This document shows, in pieces, positions 10,442 to 22,593 of a stretch of 64,000 bases of DNA (its first letter is position 1; every line of letters starts with the position of its first letter). The notes under the pieces were generated by a model. That model made no database searches. It was given only the letters and a program-made list of their open reading frames with translations, and was not told the origin of the DNA. Source of the DNA: Sporopachydermia quercuum (Eukaryota; Ascomycota; Sporopachydermiomycetes; Sporopachydermiales; Sporopachydermiaceae); assembly GCA_001599295.1 (NCBI GenBank), contig BCGN01000008.1:806001-870000 (forward strand). The letters run 5' to 3'. A program made the translations under genes and the position numbers.

Positions 10442-11377
10442 ATGAGTGTTGGAGATTCTGAGATCAAGGATAAAAAAGTATGGACCACGTTGATCACGAA
10501 TACCAAGTATCTAACGGGGTTAATTGCCTTGGATTATTCGCTGAAGCGCGTGAAATCCAAGTATCCCTTAGTTGCATTATACACTGATACATTTACTGAG
10601 GATGGACATAGAGCATTAGATTTGAGAAAAATTCCTAAATTGCATGTTAAATATCTGCTGCCGACATCACATAAGGATTACTCGAACGATACCAGGTTTT
10701 ATGACTGTTGGAGTAAACTTCAGCCATTTTCCTTGACTCAATTTGAAAGAGTCGTGCAATTAGATTCTGATATGATTGTTATCCAGAACATGGATGAGTT
10801 GATGGAACTCGCGTTGGATCAAGACAAAAGGGCTTTTGCTGCTAGCCACGCCTGTGTCTGCAATCCTTATAAGAAACCACATTATCCGCCTGATTGGATA
10901 GCTGAAAACTGTGCTTTCACCAACTACGACGATTCTGTGAAATCAGCAACGAGTGATTATGATGAAGGGGAGAAGCAAATATATGGTCCAGCTCATAATG
11001 CAGGACTAGGTATCTGCAATGGAGGGTTGCAAGTTGTTAATCCATCAGACTGGGCATATAATAAGATTTCAGCAGCTTTACAAGATCCTTCAAAGACTGA
11101 TTTGTATGAGTTCTCCGATCAAAGTTTACTGAGTGACGTATTTGAGAATTCTTGGGTAGGTCTTAGCTATAAATATAATGCCTTGAAGACATTGAAATCA
11201 ATTCACTCCGATATTTGGGATGACAACGAAGTGAAAAATATTCATTATATTTTGAATCCAAAACCATGGGATGGTAAAGATTATGAAGATGATACAAATA
11301 CTTTCCATTTCTGGTGGTCAATCAATGATGAGAGATTGGAAGAGGAAAAGAAACAGAATATCTTTGATGGGTTCTAA
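10442..11377 (+). CDS. GT8-family (glycogenin/galactinol synthase-like) glycosyltransferase
   Basis: The 311-residue product is a soluble single-domain GT-A glycosyltransferase of family GT8. The amino half starts KVWTTLITNTKYLTGLIALD. The DxD metal- and nucleotide-sugar-binding motif is in VVQLDSDMIVIQNMDEL, and CNPYKKPHYPPDWIAENCAFT and NAGLGICNGGLQVVNPS are blocks shared with fungal GT8 proteins of the glycogenin-like type. HYILNPKPWDGK is the closing substrate-binding block. No signal peptide or membrane helix is present, so it should be cytosolic. It lacks the long glycogen-binding tail of true glycogenins (Glg1/Glg2), so a role in glycogen priming is not assured; an inositol or lipid acceptor is equally possible. 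Confidence 0.85.
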   Translation: MSVGDSEIKDKKVWTTLITNTKYLTGLIALDYSLKRVKSKYPLVALYTDTFTEDGHRALDLRKIPKLHVKYLLPTSHKDYSNDTRFYDCWSKLQPFSLTQFERVVQLDSDMIVIQNMDELMELALDQDKRAFAASHACVCNPYKKPHYPPDWIAENCAFTNYDDSVKSATSDYDEGEKQIYGPAHNAGLGICNGGLQVVNPSDWAYNKISAALQDPSKTDLYEFSDQSLLSDVFENSWVGLSYKYNALKTLKSIHSDIWDDNEVKNIHYILNPKPWDGKDYEDDTNTFHFWWSINDERLEEEKKQNIFDGF

Positions 11378-12470
11378 GGTGGTTTATGACTGATGCTTAC
11401 AGGTACTTGGTTATTGAAAGAATAATCATAGAAATCACTGCTCTGAGAAAAAATGTGCGTATGTCTGTTACTATTGAATTCAATGCAAGTCTGTCCTGTT
11501 GATAACGATTGTCGGTCAAACTTGAACATATATTCGGGTTGGAGGCAACATAGCACATATGCAGTTTGCAAGAACTTGACAGACTTATTTGGTTAAGATT
11601 CTGTTGATCCTATATCTTTGCATATATTCTAATGTACGCATAGGTTTTACTTAGACTATATACGATGTAAAATCTATCATCTTATGTTCTAGTAACTGTG
11701 TCGTCTTGATTGTTGATAAGCACGTGCCTTACTGATTAAGTTCCATTCCGATAGATAAAGCAAAAGGCCATACGTATTGTAAGCATCTATTGTTTTCTTG
11801 AAAATGAAAGTAGTTCCATTGTCATCATTGACACTGTCTTACCATCAATTGTAATGGATTCTCTTGGAAATGTCATTGTGAATTCACTGACGTACCATAT
11901 CTAGAATATCCTATCTTCCAATTCAACCATACTATTAAAACAACNAATTCCAGTCGTTATGATTTTTCATTTACGTACTCTTGTCCATCATTATAATGGA
12001 AAAGAAATATAGAAGATAAAATAAAAACGTGAATTGATTGTTTGTAAAACCTCAAGGACGAAGAGCAGAGAATGTACAAGAACAGCTTAAGGTTAAGCTT
12101 TTTATCTTTGCATATTTATGCATAAAAATTAAATGGTTTCACCTCTTCAAGTCACGTATTCCATAAGTTATTGGACGAAGTATCAATTGTTTACAATAGA
12201 AAAAGTGAAAAGATCGCTAATTCAGATCAGATAATCTATGATCTTTGAAGTGACGCCTATACGCCGTAAACTTTTAGATTTGTATTTCTTTTGAGTCCTA
12301 ATGAATAGAGGTATAATTGATTTACTTAATAAGCTAAACAGCTGAAGAAACTAGATTAATTTGAAGGATCTGCTTTGAATGATAGGAACTGGTCTGGCTG
12401 TTCTAGTGGCATAGAAGTAGAAGGAACGGAAATCCTTTTTAATTTTAAGGGTTAGGAATAGAATCAAATC
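11378..12470 (+). promoter_or_regulatory. Spacer upstream of SFH5
   Basis: No gene is visible. It contains GCACGTGC (11720-11727), an 8-bp palindrome with an E-box core, and otherwise AT-rich sequence without recognised sites. Confidence 0.35.
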
Positions 12471-13526
12471 ATGGATTATAAAATGAGTGAATCAGAATCG
12501 AAGGAATTAAAACAAGCTGTCGTCGCAGCTGAGGAAGGAGAAGTAGAAGATACTTCCAATAAGGTAGCGAGTACAGATCTCAATGATACTAAGGTAGACA
12601 ACCGAGCAGAAGACGATGACGAAGAAGAAGAAGAAGAAGAAGATGATGATGATGACGAAGAAGAGGAAGAACTCAATAGAAAAGAGGAAGCTGTAAAGTA
12701 CTTGACACCGGCGCAGCTGAAATCGTTGAGGGAATTTGAAAAGAAGCTTCCTTCTATTGTACAAAATGCTGGAGATTACCANGAACTTTGGGGATTTGAT
12801 TTGCTTTCAGGAGAAAGATTTCAACCAGAAGTTCAAACGGCGTTGTTGTTGAAATTCTTGAAAGCGAATAAATATGTGGTGAAAGATGCAGAATCCCAGC
12901 TTTCGGACACACTCAAATGGAGAAAAGAATTCAAGCCTTTAGCAGCTGCAATTGAAGAAAAGCACGATGTTAAGTTTTCTTCGGTTGGATATATTACTTA
13001 CAACGAAAACAATCCTCTTCATATGAAAGTCACTACATGGAATATCTATGGTGGTGCTGGCTCCACCAAAGTACTATTTGAGGATCAAGAGAAGTTTTTA
13101 AGATGGAGGGTGGGATTGATGGAACAAGGTATTAAGATGTTGGATTTTACGAGCAGTGACAATAACTATATGGCTCAAGTACACGATTACAAGAATGCAT
13201 CATTTTTCAGAATGGATCCCAAGATGAAAAGGGCTACTACTTCTACTATCAAGATTTTCCAAAGATATTACCCTGAACTGTTATCCCAGAAGTATTTTGT
13301 TAATGTTCCTGCAATCATGGGTTGGGTGTTTCCTGTTATTAAAGCAATTATACCTAAAGAAACTGTTGCTAAATTTCACATGCTTACAGATGGAACTAAT
13401 CTCGCTAAACATATCCAAGGCACTATTCCTAACGAGTATGGAGGAAAGGGTACCTCCTTGAAGGAGATGTCAGTGAAACAAGATAAACTAATTCAGGTGT
13501 TTGTCAATGATTTAGGTGTTGATTGA
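12471..13526 (+). CDS. SFH5: Sfh5, heme-binding Sec14-like protein with acidic amino extension
   Basis: The 351-residue product matches Sfh5 along the CRAL-TRIO domain: LKWRKEFKPL, then GLMEQGIKMLDFTSSDNNYM, QVHDYK, and YPELLSQKYFVNVPAIMGW. His238 and Tyr240 in QVHDYK correspond to the HDY pair used for heme binding in the S. cerevisiae protein. The family is an atypical Sec14 group found at ER, cortex and nuclear sites. S. cerevisiae Sfh5 has 294 residues; here an extra amino stretch of about 70 residues is dominated by an uninterrupted Asp/Glu tract (codons GAA/GAT, about 12616-12670). One codon contains an N (12782). The CTG codon at 13278 stands where the family has Leu. A second ATG lies three codons after the first. 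Confidence 0.93.
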   Translation: MDYKMSESESKELKQAVVAAEEGEVEDTSNKVASTDLNDTKVDNRAEDDDEEEEEEEDDDDDEEEEELNRKEEAVKYLTPAQLKSLREFEKKLPSIVQNAGDYXELWGFDLLSGERFQPEVQTALLLKFLKANKYVVKDAESQLSDTLKWRKEFKPLAAAIEEKHDVKFSSVGYITYNENNPLHMKVTTWNIYGGAGSTKVLFEDQEKFLRWRVGLMEQGIKMLDFTSSDNNYMAQVHDYKNASFFRMDPKMKRATTSTIKIFQRYYPELLSQKYFVNVPAIMGWVFPVIKAIIPKETVAKFHMLTDGTNLAKHIQGTIPNEYGGKGTSLKEMSVKQDKLIQVFVNDLGVD

Positions 13527-14723
13527 TGTTAATCAAGAAATAATACCAAGTTTATAAAAGGGTGATGACTATTTAGTAGTATGGCTATTTTTGGGCTCTC
13601 ATATGATGTTAATGTTGCAAACAATTCTCACATGATGTTTATAGAAAATTACAGAACAAACGTTTTTAATGAACAGTCAGTAGGAAAGCTATGAGTTTAT
13701 TTTTTAAACCAATATTTCTGTAGATTTGTCTTTGAGTAAACATAGAGTTCTAATATAATCAAGTGCACCTTAATAATCTTGGAGTCAGAATGAATAGGGA
13801 CATCCACTTAAGTTAAAGTTGAATCTTTAAAGTTATGAGACAACAGTTGAATGAAAACACGACTACCATTTGTTTGGATCGTTATTACAATAAGACAAAG
13901 CACAAAGGAAATCAGTACTAATAAGAAGCAATAGGCCTAACTAGAGAACTCACAATTCTACTTGCATTGCGGTGTTACTCATCTCAGTGATCCAGCTTGA
14001 TAATCTGCAACATTTTAAGCTTTACGGTACTCTCAAAAGTGTAAAGTTTAAATGTTGAAACTTCCCTAACCCCATTTTTTCATCCAGCATTAACTCAGCA
14101 AGCAATGCCAATCATCTGTCTAAACTGAATTATTCAGATATACTCAAACATTGTAAAATTAGTAATAAAGGATGTAATTTTATTCTATAGCTGGTAGATA
14201 CAATACCATTTTTATTTACCTGCTGAATAACCTTCAATTGCTTTTTCCTGTCTCTTTAAATAAACTTCATCTCACATCAAGTTCAAAACTAACCTTATCT
14301 TAAACTCTACTACTACTAGTAACATCACGTATCCCTCCGCGGCATACTTTTCCATCTCTTTCGTTTGGGAAGTTTCATAACAAGAAAAAAGAAGAGACAT
14401 CATCTCCATATTTCTACCATTCTCTTCTATTGCAAATCCTGTTGATTCGTTCAAACACTGGCCATTCAAGTACTCCAAAGTCACAATAATAAAGGGAAAT
14501 TCTTACAGTGACCTCTGCAAGCAGTGTTAAATTGATTGTTTCATGTTGAGGCCGAGTAAGAGTCTGCTTGAACATAGTCAGTTTCATCTTTTAGCCATTT
14601 TGCCATAAAGTAAAAACAATTGACTCATACACTTAGTTCGAGATCCGTATTATTTCAAAAACTTTCATTGTTGACAGCATGAAAATACACATTATGTTAA
14701 AGTAAAATAGGACAGATGAAATA
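13527..14723 (+). promoter_or_regulatory. Spacer between SFH5 and the J-domain gene
   Basis: About 1.2 kb of AT-rich sequence. A minus-strand reading frame of 70 codons (14272-14484) has no recognisable family. I see nothing else. Confidence 0.35.
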
Positions 14724-17700
14724 ATGACAAGTGATACGCAAAAAGATTACTATAGGATTCTAAANTTGTCGTTTTCTAGCACTGAAGATGAAGTACGAAA
14801 TGCATATAAGACACTTGGTAAGTATTGATACAGTTCAGGTCATTTTGAAGAATCGACAAAGCTGTAAAACATTCCTCACATGTTATAATTCAGGAATTTT
14901 GCTCGAATTTCTGTTGCCTTATTTTTTTCTATTTTCTTAATAATTTTTTAGTCACATGCTAACAATTCAGCACTGCAACATCATCCTGACAAAGTTGGTG
15001 GAAATGGCGAAAAGTTCAAAGAAGTGCTAGCAGCTTACAAAACACTTTCAGATACTCATAAAAGAAGAATATATGATCAAACATATAAATCAACGTTTGG
15101 TAGAACTAGTTCCTTTTCTTTTCAAGAAAAAGCATCATACACTGGAGGTATGTTTATTTGGATTATTTTTTATTTCGGACTGCATGGATGATATTAATAT
15201 GGTTGGTAAAACATATATTTTCCAACCAGTTGCTATACGATCTACTGGTTTGTTTTTTATGGATAAACTAACATATAAATTCTTTCTTTCAGGTTTCCCA
15301 TCTGGATTTCCACGGTCTAAACCTAAGTCGGCTTATGATTATGCAGCAAGAAATAACTCCAGCTCAAAAAAGTCCAACAGTCCTCGAAATGATTCTCAAA
15401 ACAACAACAATAACAACAATTCATACTCTTATAGATATTCCAACCATTATCAGAGCAAGCCGAAGAACAGCAGTAGCAGAAATACCAGTTCATCAAACAG
15501 CAGCCCATACAGTTCTACTCATTCCAAATCCAAGCCCAGTGCGACACAGAGTCCTAAACCAAAGTTCAACACCAAACCAGCTTCCAGCAACAACAAGAAG
15601 CCAGAACCAAGTAATAACACTAAGCCATCTTTTACTGCTAATGCCTCTGATCTCAAGTCGTCTTCATTTCAATCATCATCCACTAAACATCCAGAGAAAG
15701 AAACAAGTTTTACAAGTACTATTGATGATTGGAACTTTACTAGGACATCGTACGCTTTTAAATCCACTGGACCTGAGGAGATAAGCTCAAGAAACCCTTC
15801 TTCTAAGAACAATAAGAAGGCAGAGAATAAGAGTACTAGTAGTCCCCATCATGCAACAAATGGTGAGTCACCAAGTACTGATAACAACAATACTACCAAC
15901 GATAATAATGCCACAGAAACATCTAATACTGGCCCTAGTACGAAGGCTACTTCTAGAGGCGATTGCAATACTAGTTTCAAATCTAACTCTGAAAAATTTA
16001 CCTCAAGTTCTGAAAATACGAAAAACGCTCGAAGTACAGACACGACACCAGAAAAGTCTAGACCAAATATCAATAATTCTACGAAACCTAATATATTTGA
16101 TCAATCAAGCCCTTCACCATCTAAGCCAAATTCTACCAGCAACATAGAAACACCAGGCACTAAAAGGAAAACCACGAAACCAAAGGCTGAGCCAAGTTTT
16201 AGGAAAGACAGCAAGACATTAAACAGACCTCTGGCAGTTCCTAAAACTCGATTGAACAGTATGCATACTGAAGCTGGAAAAGGTAAAGAAAGTACCAACT
16301 TCGATGATGATACAATTAAATCGTCTACAGGAACAGATACACAACACAATAATAGTAGTAATACCAATAGTAGTTTCGGTAATGCTGGTAGTACTAGCAA
16401 AATGTCTAACACTACTAATACAACACCTAGTAGCGAGAGCTTCAAATTCGATTTCGTGTTCAATCAGCAATCAAATACAACTGATGGATCCAGGGAATCA
16501 AGCCAGACTCCAACATCGGCCCAATCAAATACAAGAAAGCAAAGAAACCCTAGGAAAGTAAACCCATTCTTTAGAACAGGCAATACTCCAACATCAAACT
16601 TATGGCCCAAAGATAGTTCAATGAAAGCTGGGAATGGATTCACTAGTGCTAATATTCGCAATAGTAATGCTAGTCCTATAGAAACCTATAGCAAAACTGC
16701 TTTCAACCTTTTTAGCTTTGACTCTTCTGGTAGGCAAAGTGGCAGCAACATATTCACCGTTCCACATTCAAAATCCGCTAAAGAAGCTCAACAGCAAGAT
16801 AATGGAAGCAATGTTTTTGAAAGTAAAACCTTCAATGCAAAAGATTCAAGCGATGAACCAGCCAAAAAATTCTCAGAAGAAGACAAAGAAGGCAAAAAAG
16901 TAGACATAGAAGACATCGAAGAAACCTTGGATGATAGCTTTTCAACAGACGACATTCTAGATGAATTTGAGTTCGATTTCAGGACACCTCAAAAAGAAAA
17001 GGATGGAAGAAACGCTAAGAAACTGTCTGAAGAGAACGTGAAAGAATGCTCATCATCCTTTGATACTCAGAAAACCTCAGACACTTCTTTTGACTTTAAA
17101 CCGATGTTCAACGTTCCTCCATTCGAAAATAACCAGTTTTCGTTCAGTAGACCTGATACTGATAACAACGATACTTCAACCAGCAGCAGTAGCAAAACGT
17201 GGAAATTTCCTGGGATCGATGAGGGAAATCCCAGTACATTTGCATCTGCATCTTCAAAGACAACTTTTGGCTCAACTGCTACAGCTTCTGTTTCTGAGAC
17301 ACAGGAACCAATTTATGATCCTGATACAAGCTCAGACTCTGATGATGAATTTATGGCTTCATTTAAGAATTCTTTTAAAGGGGGCAAAAGTAAGCCTCGC
17401 CACCAAACCAGTAGCCCATTTGATCAATTTCTGAGTAAGGCATCCAATGACTACGAGAAATTTGATTCTGATAAAGTGAAAGCGAATATAAGACAATTCT
17501 TGAACCAGCCAAAACTTATCACACTAGAGAATCTAATACCAATGGAACTTGGAGATGTTACACAGCTCAATCCGCCAAATTTACCACAGAATCCGTCATT
17601 TGTTAACAAATACTCAATCGCTGTTTACTTGAAAACTATAGAAACATACATAAGTCAATGGAATACATATAATTCNACAGTATTATACTATCTGCAACGA

Positions 17701-17883
17701 AGACAATCCATCTCTGAAGCAAAGCTACCAGAATGTTTCAGTGCTAAGGAAAACTTGGATGTGTATTTGCAAGCGGAGGAGATAGATGAAGGAATATCCA
17801 CTAGATGGAGTCAAGCAAGAATTTTGCACAATAATTTTATGAAATTGTTTGCTGCACTTTTCGTTCGAGAAAGATTATCATAA
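14724..17883 (+). CDS. Large class C J-domain protein, three exons
   Basis: Exons are 14724-14817, 14971-15147 and 15293-17883; introns have GTAAGT and GTATGT donors, GCTAAC and ACTAAC branch sites and CAG acceptors. The product is 953 residues. Residues 8-75 are a J domain: [22 protein letters not shown] with the HPD motif split off by intron 1, and [14 protein letters not shown]. There follow about 700 residues of low-complexity Ser/Asn/Thr/Lys sequence with Asn runs. The last 120 residues are structured: [36 protein letters not shown] and [16 protein letters not shown]. Ascomycete J-proteins with a similar carboxy block exist, but I know of no studied function. It probably recruits an Hsp70 to a substrate bound by the carboxy domain. 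Two codons contain an N. Confidence 0.85.
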
Positions 17884-18752
17884 GCGAGATTGTATCGAAT
17901 TTTGGTTTATGGGAAAAGGTGAAACACACATACAAGAAGAATTTCAAAGGGACTGGCTGACTCAATGAATCTTTTGCTTTATTATGAATCTTGCTTTATT
18001 ATAAACGAATATATTTATTCTGATCAGTAGCTCTGTTAATATTATCTTCTATGTTAGAAAGTTTCATGAATATTTCACCCTGTCAAAGTACCTCTTTCTA
18101 CTTTCACTATTAATTTCGCACATCAACTATACTGCAATAAGTATATAGTCCGGGTTTTAGCATATTCTTCTTAGCAAAACTCTTCAATGTTATCCATTAA
18201 GTGACCAAGCACAACTTTCACCTAACCTAACATAAAGGACCTCCTATATTCCAAATTTCTATTGTATATCTAGATATTTGAAGACCAAGCACATGAATCA
18301 TAATATCTATCTTTCTATGAACTGATATACTAAACCCTATCTATNTATTTTTATTATTATTGCAACTTAAACCACGTAATAAATATAAAACACGAAACAA
18401 ACGCGGTTGAAGATAAAGCCACGTGATCAGGTAACTTCACGTGGCTCCAGAGCACAAACACGTAAATCATCTTGAGATGAATGGATCTATCATATTCACC
18501 TTTGTGGTTACTTTGCATTAAAAAGTTATTCAGAAAGTTATTCAGAAAGTTGTGGAAAATAAGTGGATTATCTGAAGGTAGTGTTCCAGTAAGCCGATCA
18601 GGTCTATTCAGATTAGTAACTTTTTCAATTGACCATCTTCAGAACTGTAGTATCAATTAGAGATGAACTAGCGTTCAGATCAAATATAAGGAGATCAAGA
18701 TATCATATTAAAGGTTCAGATTAGATATCGAATAAAGGAAAGCCAGAACATT
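17884..18752 (+). promoter_or_regulatory. Spacer upstream of MCD4
   Basis: About 870 bases with no gene. It contains the paired E-box inverted repeat at 18417-18446 and a direct repeat of AGTTATTCAGAA (about 18522-18547). Confidence 0.45.
18417..18446. promoter_or_regulatory. Inverted repeat carrying two CACGTG E-boxes
   Basis: AGCCACGTGA (18417-18426) and TCACGTGGCT (18437-18446) are exact reverse complements separated by 10 bases. Each contains a CACGTG core as bound by Cbf1 and other bHLH factors. The core centres are two helical turns apart, which favours binding of two dimers on one face. It lies about 310 bp before the MCD4 start. Confidence 0.6.
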
Positions 18753-21572
18753 ATGAACCTGCTTACAAGACATTCACTATTAGTAATAGGTGTGATATTT
18801 CATATTGTCTATCTATGGAGTATCTTTGATATTTACTTTATCAGTCCATTAACCCATGGAATGCTTCAACATGTCTCAACTCTGAATCCACCAGCAAAGA
18901 GGTTGTTTCTTATAGTGGGTGATGGCCTAAGAGCAGATAAATGTTTGGATAAAGTAGTTCACCCTATAACTGGAGAAGCAGAATATTTGGCTCCTCATCT
19001 GAGGGATATTATCAACAATAGAGGCACATTTGGCGTATCTCATACCCGCATGCCAACAGAGTCACGTCCGGGACATGTTGCAATAATTGCTGGTTTCTAT
19101 GAAGATGTAAGTGCTGTAACTAAAGGCTGGAAAGAAAATCCAGTTGATTTTGACTCTGTATTTAATCAGTCGTCTCATACCTGGTCTTTCGGATCACCAG
19201 ATATCTTACCAATGTTTGCTACTGGTGCTTCTGACAAGGACAAGGTTGAAACTTTTATGTATGGTCATGAGTTTGAGGATTTTTCGAAGACTTCAATTGA
19301 ATTAGACACTTTCGTTTTCAACCACGTAAGAGACTTGTTTGGAAAAGCCAGAGGGGATAAAGAATTAAAAGCTAAACTTCATTCTGAACAGATAGTGTTT
19401 TTTTTACATTTACTTGGTTGTGATACTGCAGGGCATTCCTATAGACCATATTCTGCTGAGTATTACGATAATGTCAAGTATATTGACGGAGAAATTGAAC
19501 AACTTGAAAAGTTGGTACAAGAATTTTATAATGATGATCAAACTGCGTTTGTTTTCACTGCTGACCATGGAATGAGTGACTTTGGTAGCCATGGTGATGG
19601 TCATCCGGATAATACTCGTACCCCAATTATTGCCTGGGGAGCTGGCGTGAATACCCCAGTGAAAGGAGAGAAAGGTGATCATGATGAATTTTCAGTCCCA
19701 TGGGAATTAAACAATGTTAAACGAAATGATATCAATCAAGCTGATATTGCTCCATTGATGTCTTATTTAATTGGCTTGAACTATCCTGCAAATTCGGTAG
19801 GTGAATTACCACTAAACTTTTTATCGGGTGCTGAGCATGATAAGCTGCAAGCTCTTTTGGCAAATTGCATGGAAATCGTTGAACAATTCAGAGTTAAGGA
19901 AACAAAACAGAAACAAGTGCAAATCAGGTTCACTCCTTACCCTGATTTTGAGGGCGAAGGAAATTCCATCGATGATAGATTACATAGAATAGAAGAATTA
20001 TTGAATAGTGAAAACTCAATTGACCATGATAATGCTATTGCTCAAACAGAAGACCTTATGAAACTTGCTTTGGAAGGATTGAACTATTTGCAGACNTACA
20101 ATTGGTTTTTCCTACGAACGATGATTAGTTTTGGCTTTTTTGGATGGATTCTATTTGCAATCACATCTTTCATGAATATGTATGTCATTCCAGAGAAAAA
20201 AGATAGGCAACCAGGTTTACTATTGAAGTCCATTAGTATCGGCAGTTTAGTAACTCTTTGGGGTGTGTTCCTAAAAGAGGAATCGCCCATCAATTATTAT
20301 TTCTATTCAGTGTTCCCTGTTTTCTTCTGGACTGTAATTATTGGTCATAGAAATACTCTTGTTCAAGGACTGAGACTACTAGCTGTTAGAGCTAATGAGA
20401 AATTCCCATTCACCTATGGAGCTTCTGTTTTAATCGTCACATTTATGTTCTTAGAATCCATGGTTTATGGTTATTTCAATAGAGATATCTTCACCGTTAT
20501 TTTCATCTTGCTATCATTTTGGCCTTACTTGCAAAACTTTGAAATAGCAAAGGAGAATTTGGAATATTCTATCTCATGGACAGTTTTTTGTTTATTTTCA
20601 AGTATATTTACATTACTACCTGCTAACAAGGAAGAATCTGCACTACTAATTACCTTTGGAGGTGTGTTAATGATACTTGGTGGCTTATTTGGTTTATATT
20701 CAATCAAGAGAAACCCTCAAATCCAGCTAAAGCAAACCACTGAATATCTATTGTTGACTCAGCTGATATTAGTCATAGCTTGCCTGGTAGTTACTCAAGC
20801 AGCAATTACTGCTTTAGAGAGAAAGGATGGTTTACCATTTTACCTACAAATATTGGGCTGGATCACATTACTTGGATCAGTTATTATTCCTGCTTTCCAT
20901 AGTTTGTCTGTGAATACAAATAGTGATGTAAGAATGCTGACATTGTTTTTAGCATTCTCTGTGCCTTTCATTATTCTTACAATCTCTTATGAAGGTTTAT
21001 TCTTTGTTGGCTTTAGTGGAGTATTATTAACATGGGTTAAACTTGAAGAGCTATTTTACGCCAGGGATGAATCCAGAAATAAAGGAATATCATTGAAGTT
21101 TATTAGAGTTGCTTTGTTTTCATTTTTCTTTGCTCAAGTTGGCTTCTTTGGTACTGGTAACATTGCATCTATTTCATCATTCTCATTGGATTCAGTCAGA
21201 AGATTGATTCCTATTTTTGATCCTTTTGCCATGGGTGCTTTATTAATGTTCAAGCTCTTACTGCCATTCACTGTTTTGTCATTTGCTCTAGGAATTCTCA
21301 ATATATCATTCCAAGTAGAAGAATCGTTACTTTTCACCATTGTTATATCCATATCGGATATTCTATCGGTGAATTTCTTTTATCTTGTAAGAAGGGAAGG
21401 AAGTTGGCTTGATATTGGAACAAGCATATCTAATTATTGTATTGCTTGTCTAATGAGTTTGTTCATCATTGGGTTGGAATACGTCAGTGCTGTTATGGTA
21501 GCGGGCATTATCAATGACACTCCTACAGAAGCTACAAAGAGTAAGAAAGTGATAGATCATAAAGATGATTAG
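18753..21572 (+). CDS. MCD4: GPI ethanolamine phosphate transferase 1
   Basis: The 939-residue product matches Mcd4/PIG-N (919 residues in S. cerevisiae). A first membrane helix near residues 8-30 is followed by a lumenal alkaline-phosphatase-like domain: [10 protein letters not shown] with metal ligand Asp57, [20 protein letters not shown] with the predicted nucleophile Thr102, [15 protein letters not shown] and [17 protein letters not shown] as further metal-binding blocks. The carboxy half has about 14 membrane segments. It adds ethanolamine phosphate to the first mannose of GPI precursors in the ER, needed for GPI-protein export and wall assembly. The first conserved block begins [20 protein letters not shown]. 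It is intron-free. One codon has an N (20096). It ends in Lys-rich sequence that may act as an ER retrieval signal. Confidence 0.96.
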   Translation: MNLLTRHSLLVIGVIFHIVYLWSIFDIYFISPLTHGMLQHVSTLNPPAKRLFLIVGDGLRADKCLDKVVHPITGEAEYLAPHLRDIINNRGTFGVSHTRMPTESRPGHVAIIAGFYEDVSAVTKGWKENPVDFDSVFNQSSHTWSFGSPDILPMFATGASDKDKVETFMYGHEFEDFSKTSIELDTFVFNHVRDLFGKARGDKELKAKLHSEQIVFFLHLLGCDTAGHSYRPYSAEYYDNVKYIDGEIEQLEKLVQEFYNDDQTAFVFTADHGMSDFGSHGDGHPDNTRTPIIAWGAGVNTPVKGEKGDHDEFSVPWELNNVKRNDINQADIAPLMSYLIGLNYPANSVGELPLNFLSGAEHDKLQALLANCMEIVEQFRVKETKQKQVQIRFTPYPDFEGEGNSIDDRLHRIEELLNSENSIDHDNAIAQTEDLMKLALEGLNYLQXYNWFFLRTMISFGFFGWILFAITSFMNMYVIPEKKDRQPGLLLKSISIGSLVTLWGVFLKEESPINYYFYSVFPVFFWTVIIGHRNTLVQGLRLLAVRANEKFPFTYGASVLIVTFMFLESMVYGYFNRDIFTVIFILLSFWPYLQNFEIAKENLEYSISWTVFCLFSSIFTLLPANKEESALLITFGGVLMILGGLFGLYSIKRNPQIQLKQTTEYLLLTQLILVIACLVVTQAAITALERKDGLPFYLQILGWITLLGSVIIPAFHSLSVNTNSDVRMLTLFLAFSVPFIILTISYEGLFFVGFSGVLLTWVKLEELFYARDESRNKGISLKFIRVALFSFFFAQVGFFGTGNIASISSFSLDSVRRLIPIFDPFAMGALLMFKLLLPFTVLSFALGILNISFQVEESLLFTIVISISDILSVNFFYLVRREGSWLDIGTSISNYCIACLMSLFIIGLEYVSAVMVAGIINDTPTEATKSKKVIDHKDD

Positions 21573-22593
21573 AAACTATCCGGAAGAATAAAAGAATATG
21601 CTGAAATGGAAATCGAAGAACCAGAAATCGTGTAGGTATAATAAAAAGGTGAAAAGATTATAGATAATTCTGATCATTGATAATGTAGAGTCGCTAGTAG
21701 TTGAGTCTTAAATCAATGAAATCTTTCAGCTAGTCATATTTAGTTAGAACTCAAACTATGTATATTTCAGTCTTACCTAAAAAAGATTGGAGTTCAAGAT
21801 TCANTAAAGATCTATTAGACAGATCTCTGAAGTACAGCAAATACTTTTCTTTTTATCTTGAGNTTTAAGTGTTCACTGCTTAATGACTTACTAGAAATTA
21901 GTATTCATATTCCACAAGTTATATATGGAAGAAGTGGATACTTTATTTCATGAATTTCATAAGTATTGCATAAGATGCCAGATAATGCCACCAAAGGAGA
22001 CACAGCGAGATTTACTTTTCTTTGAAAGTCCTAATAATAATAAGAATAATAAAAATGGAGTACTGTCAATGAAAACGATTAAACACTCAACCTTGCTACT
22101 TCGAAATACTTGATTATCATAAATATTAGTTTTTATCTGAAAATTCAATTTTCTAATTGAGATTTCACCATGAATCTTATCAGAAGCTTTGAATCTACTG
22201 AAAAGATCTAATTTAGGTTTTGATTATAAGATAAAGTTCAATGCAGGGAATGCTCAACTACATTAGCATCCCAAACTCAATTCATCTCCATTTGAATCTT
22301 GGAATCCTTTTACTTAGCTACCACTATTCCTATCAGATTTGTTCGAGATATATAGTAAGGAAAGTTAGTGTCTGAAAAGAACCCCAATCAAATCTCTAAA
22401 GGATTAGATATTTACTGAGGGAAAATTTTATATTGTTTCTTAATATTTGCCTTAGAGATGACTAAGAGACTATAGAAGCACTATTTAATTTGATCTTTCA
22501 ACATAGACGGCCATTTTATCTAGTGGAAGTATCATTATACCTTTTATTAGAACGCATCCATCATTAAATATCTTTTTGTTCTCACGCTTCATT
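21573..22593 (+). promoter_or_regulatory. Spacer upstream of the GGCT-like gene
   Basis: About 1 kb, AT-rich, with two N positions. A 62-codon frame (21925-22113) resembles nothing known. No site recognised. Confidence 0.35.

Noticed and set aside
13278-13280. Possible CTG-to-Ser code change
   Set aside because: CTG falls at a position that is Leu in the Sfh5 family (YPELL), and CTG codons elsewhere also suit Leu, for example in KYLLPTS of the GT8 protein.
14272-14484. 70-codon minus-strand frame in the SFH5 to J-protein spacer
   Set aside because: No recognisable motif or homologue; treated as chance.
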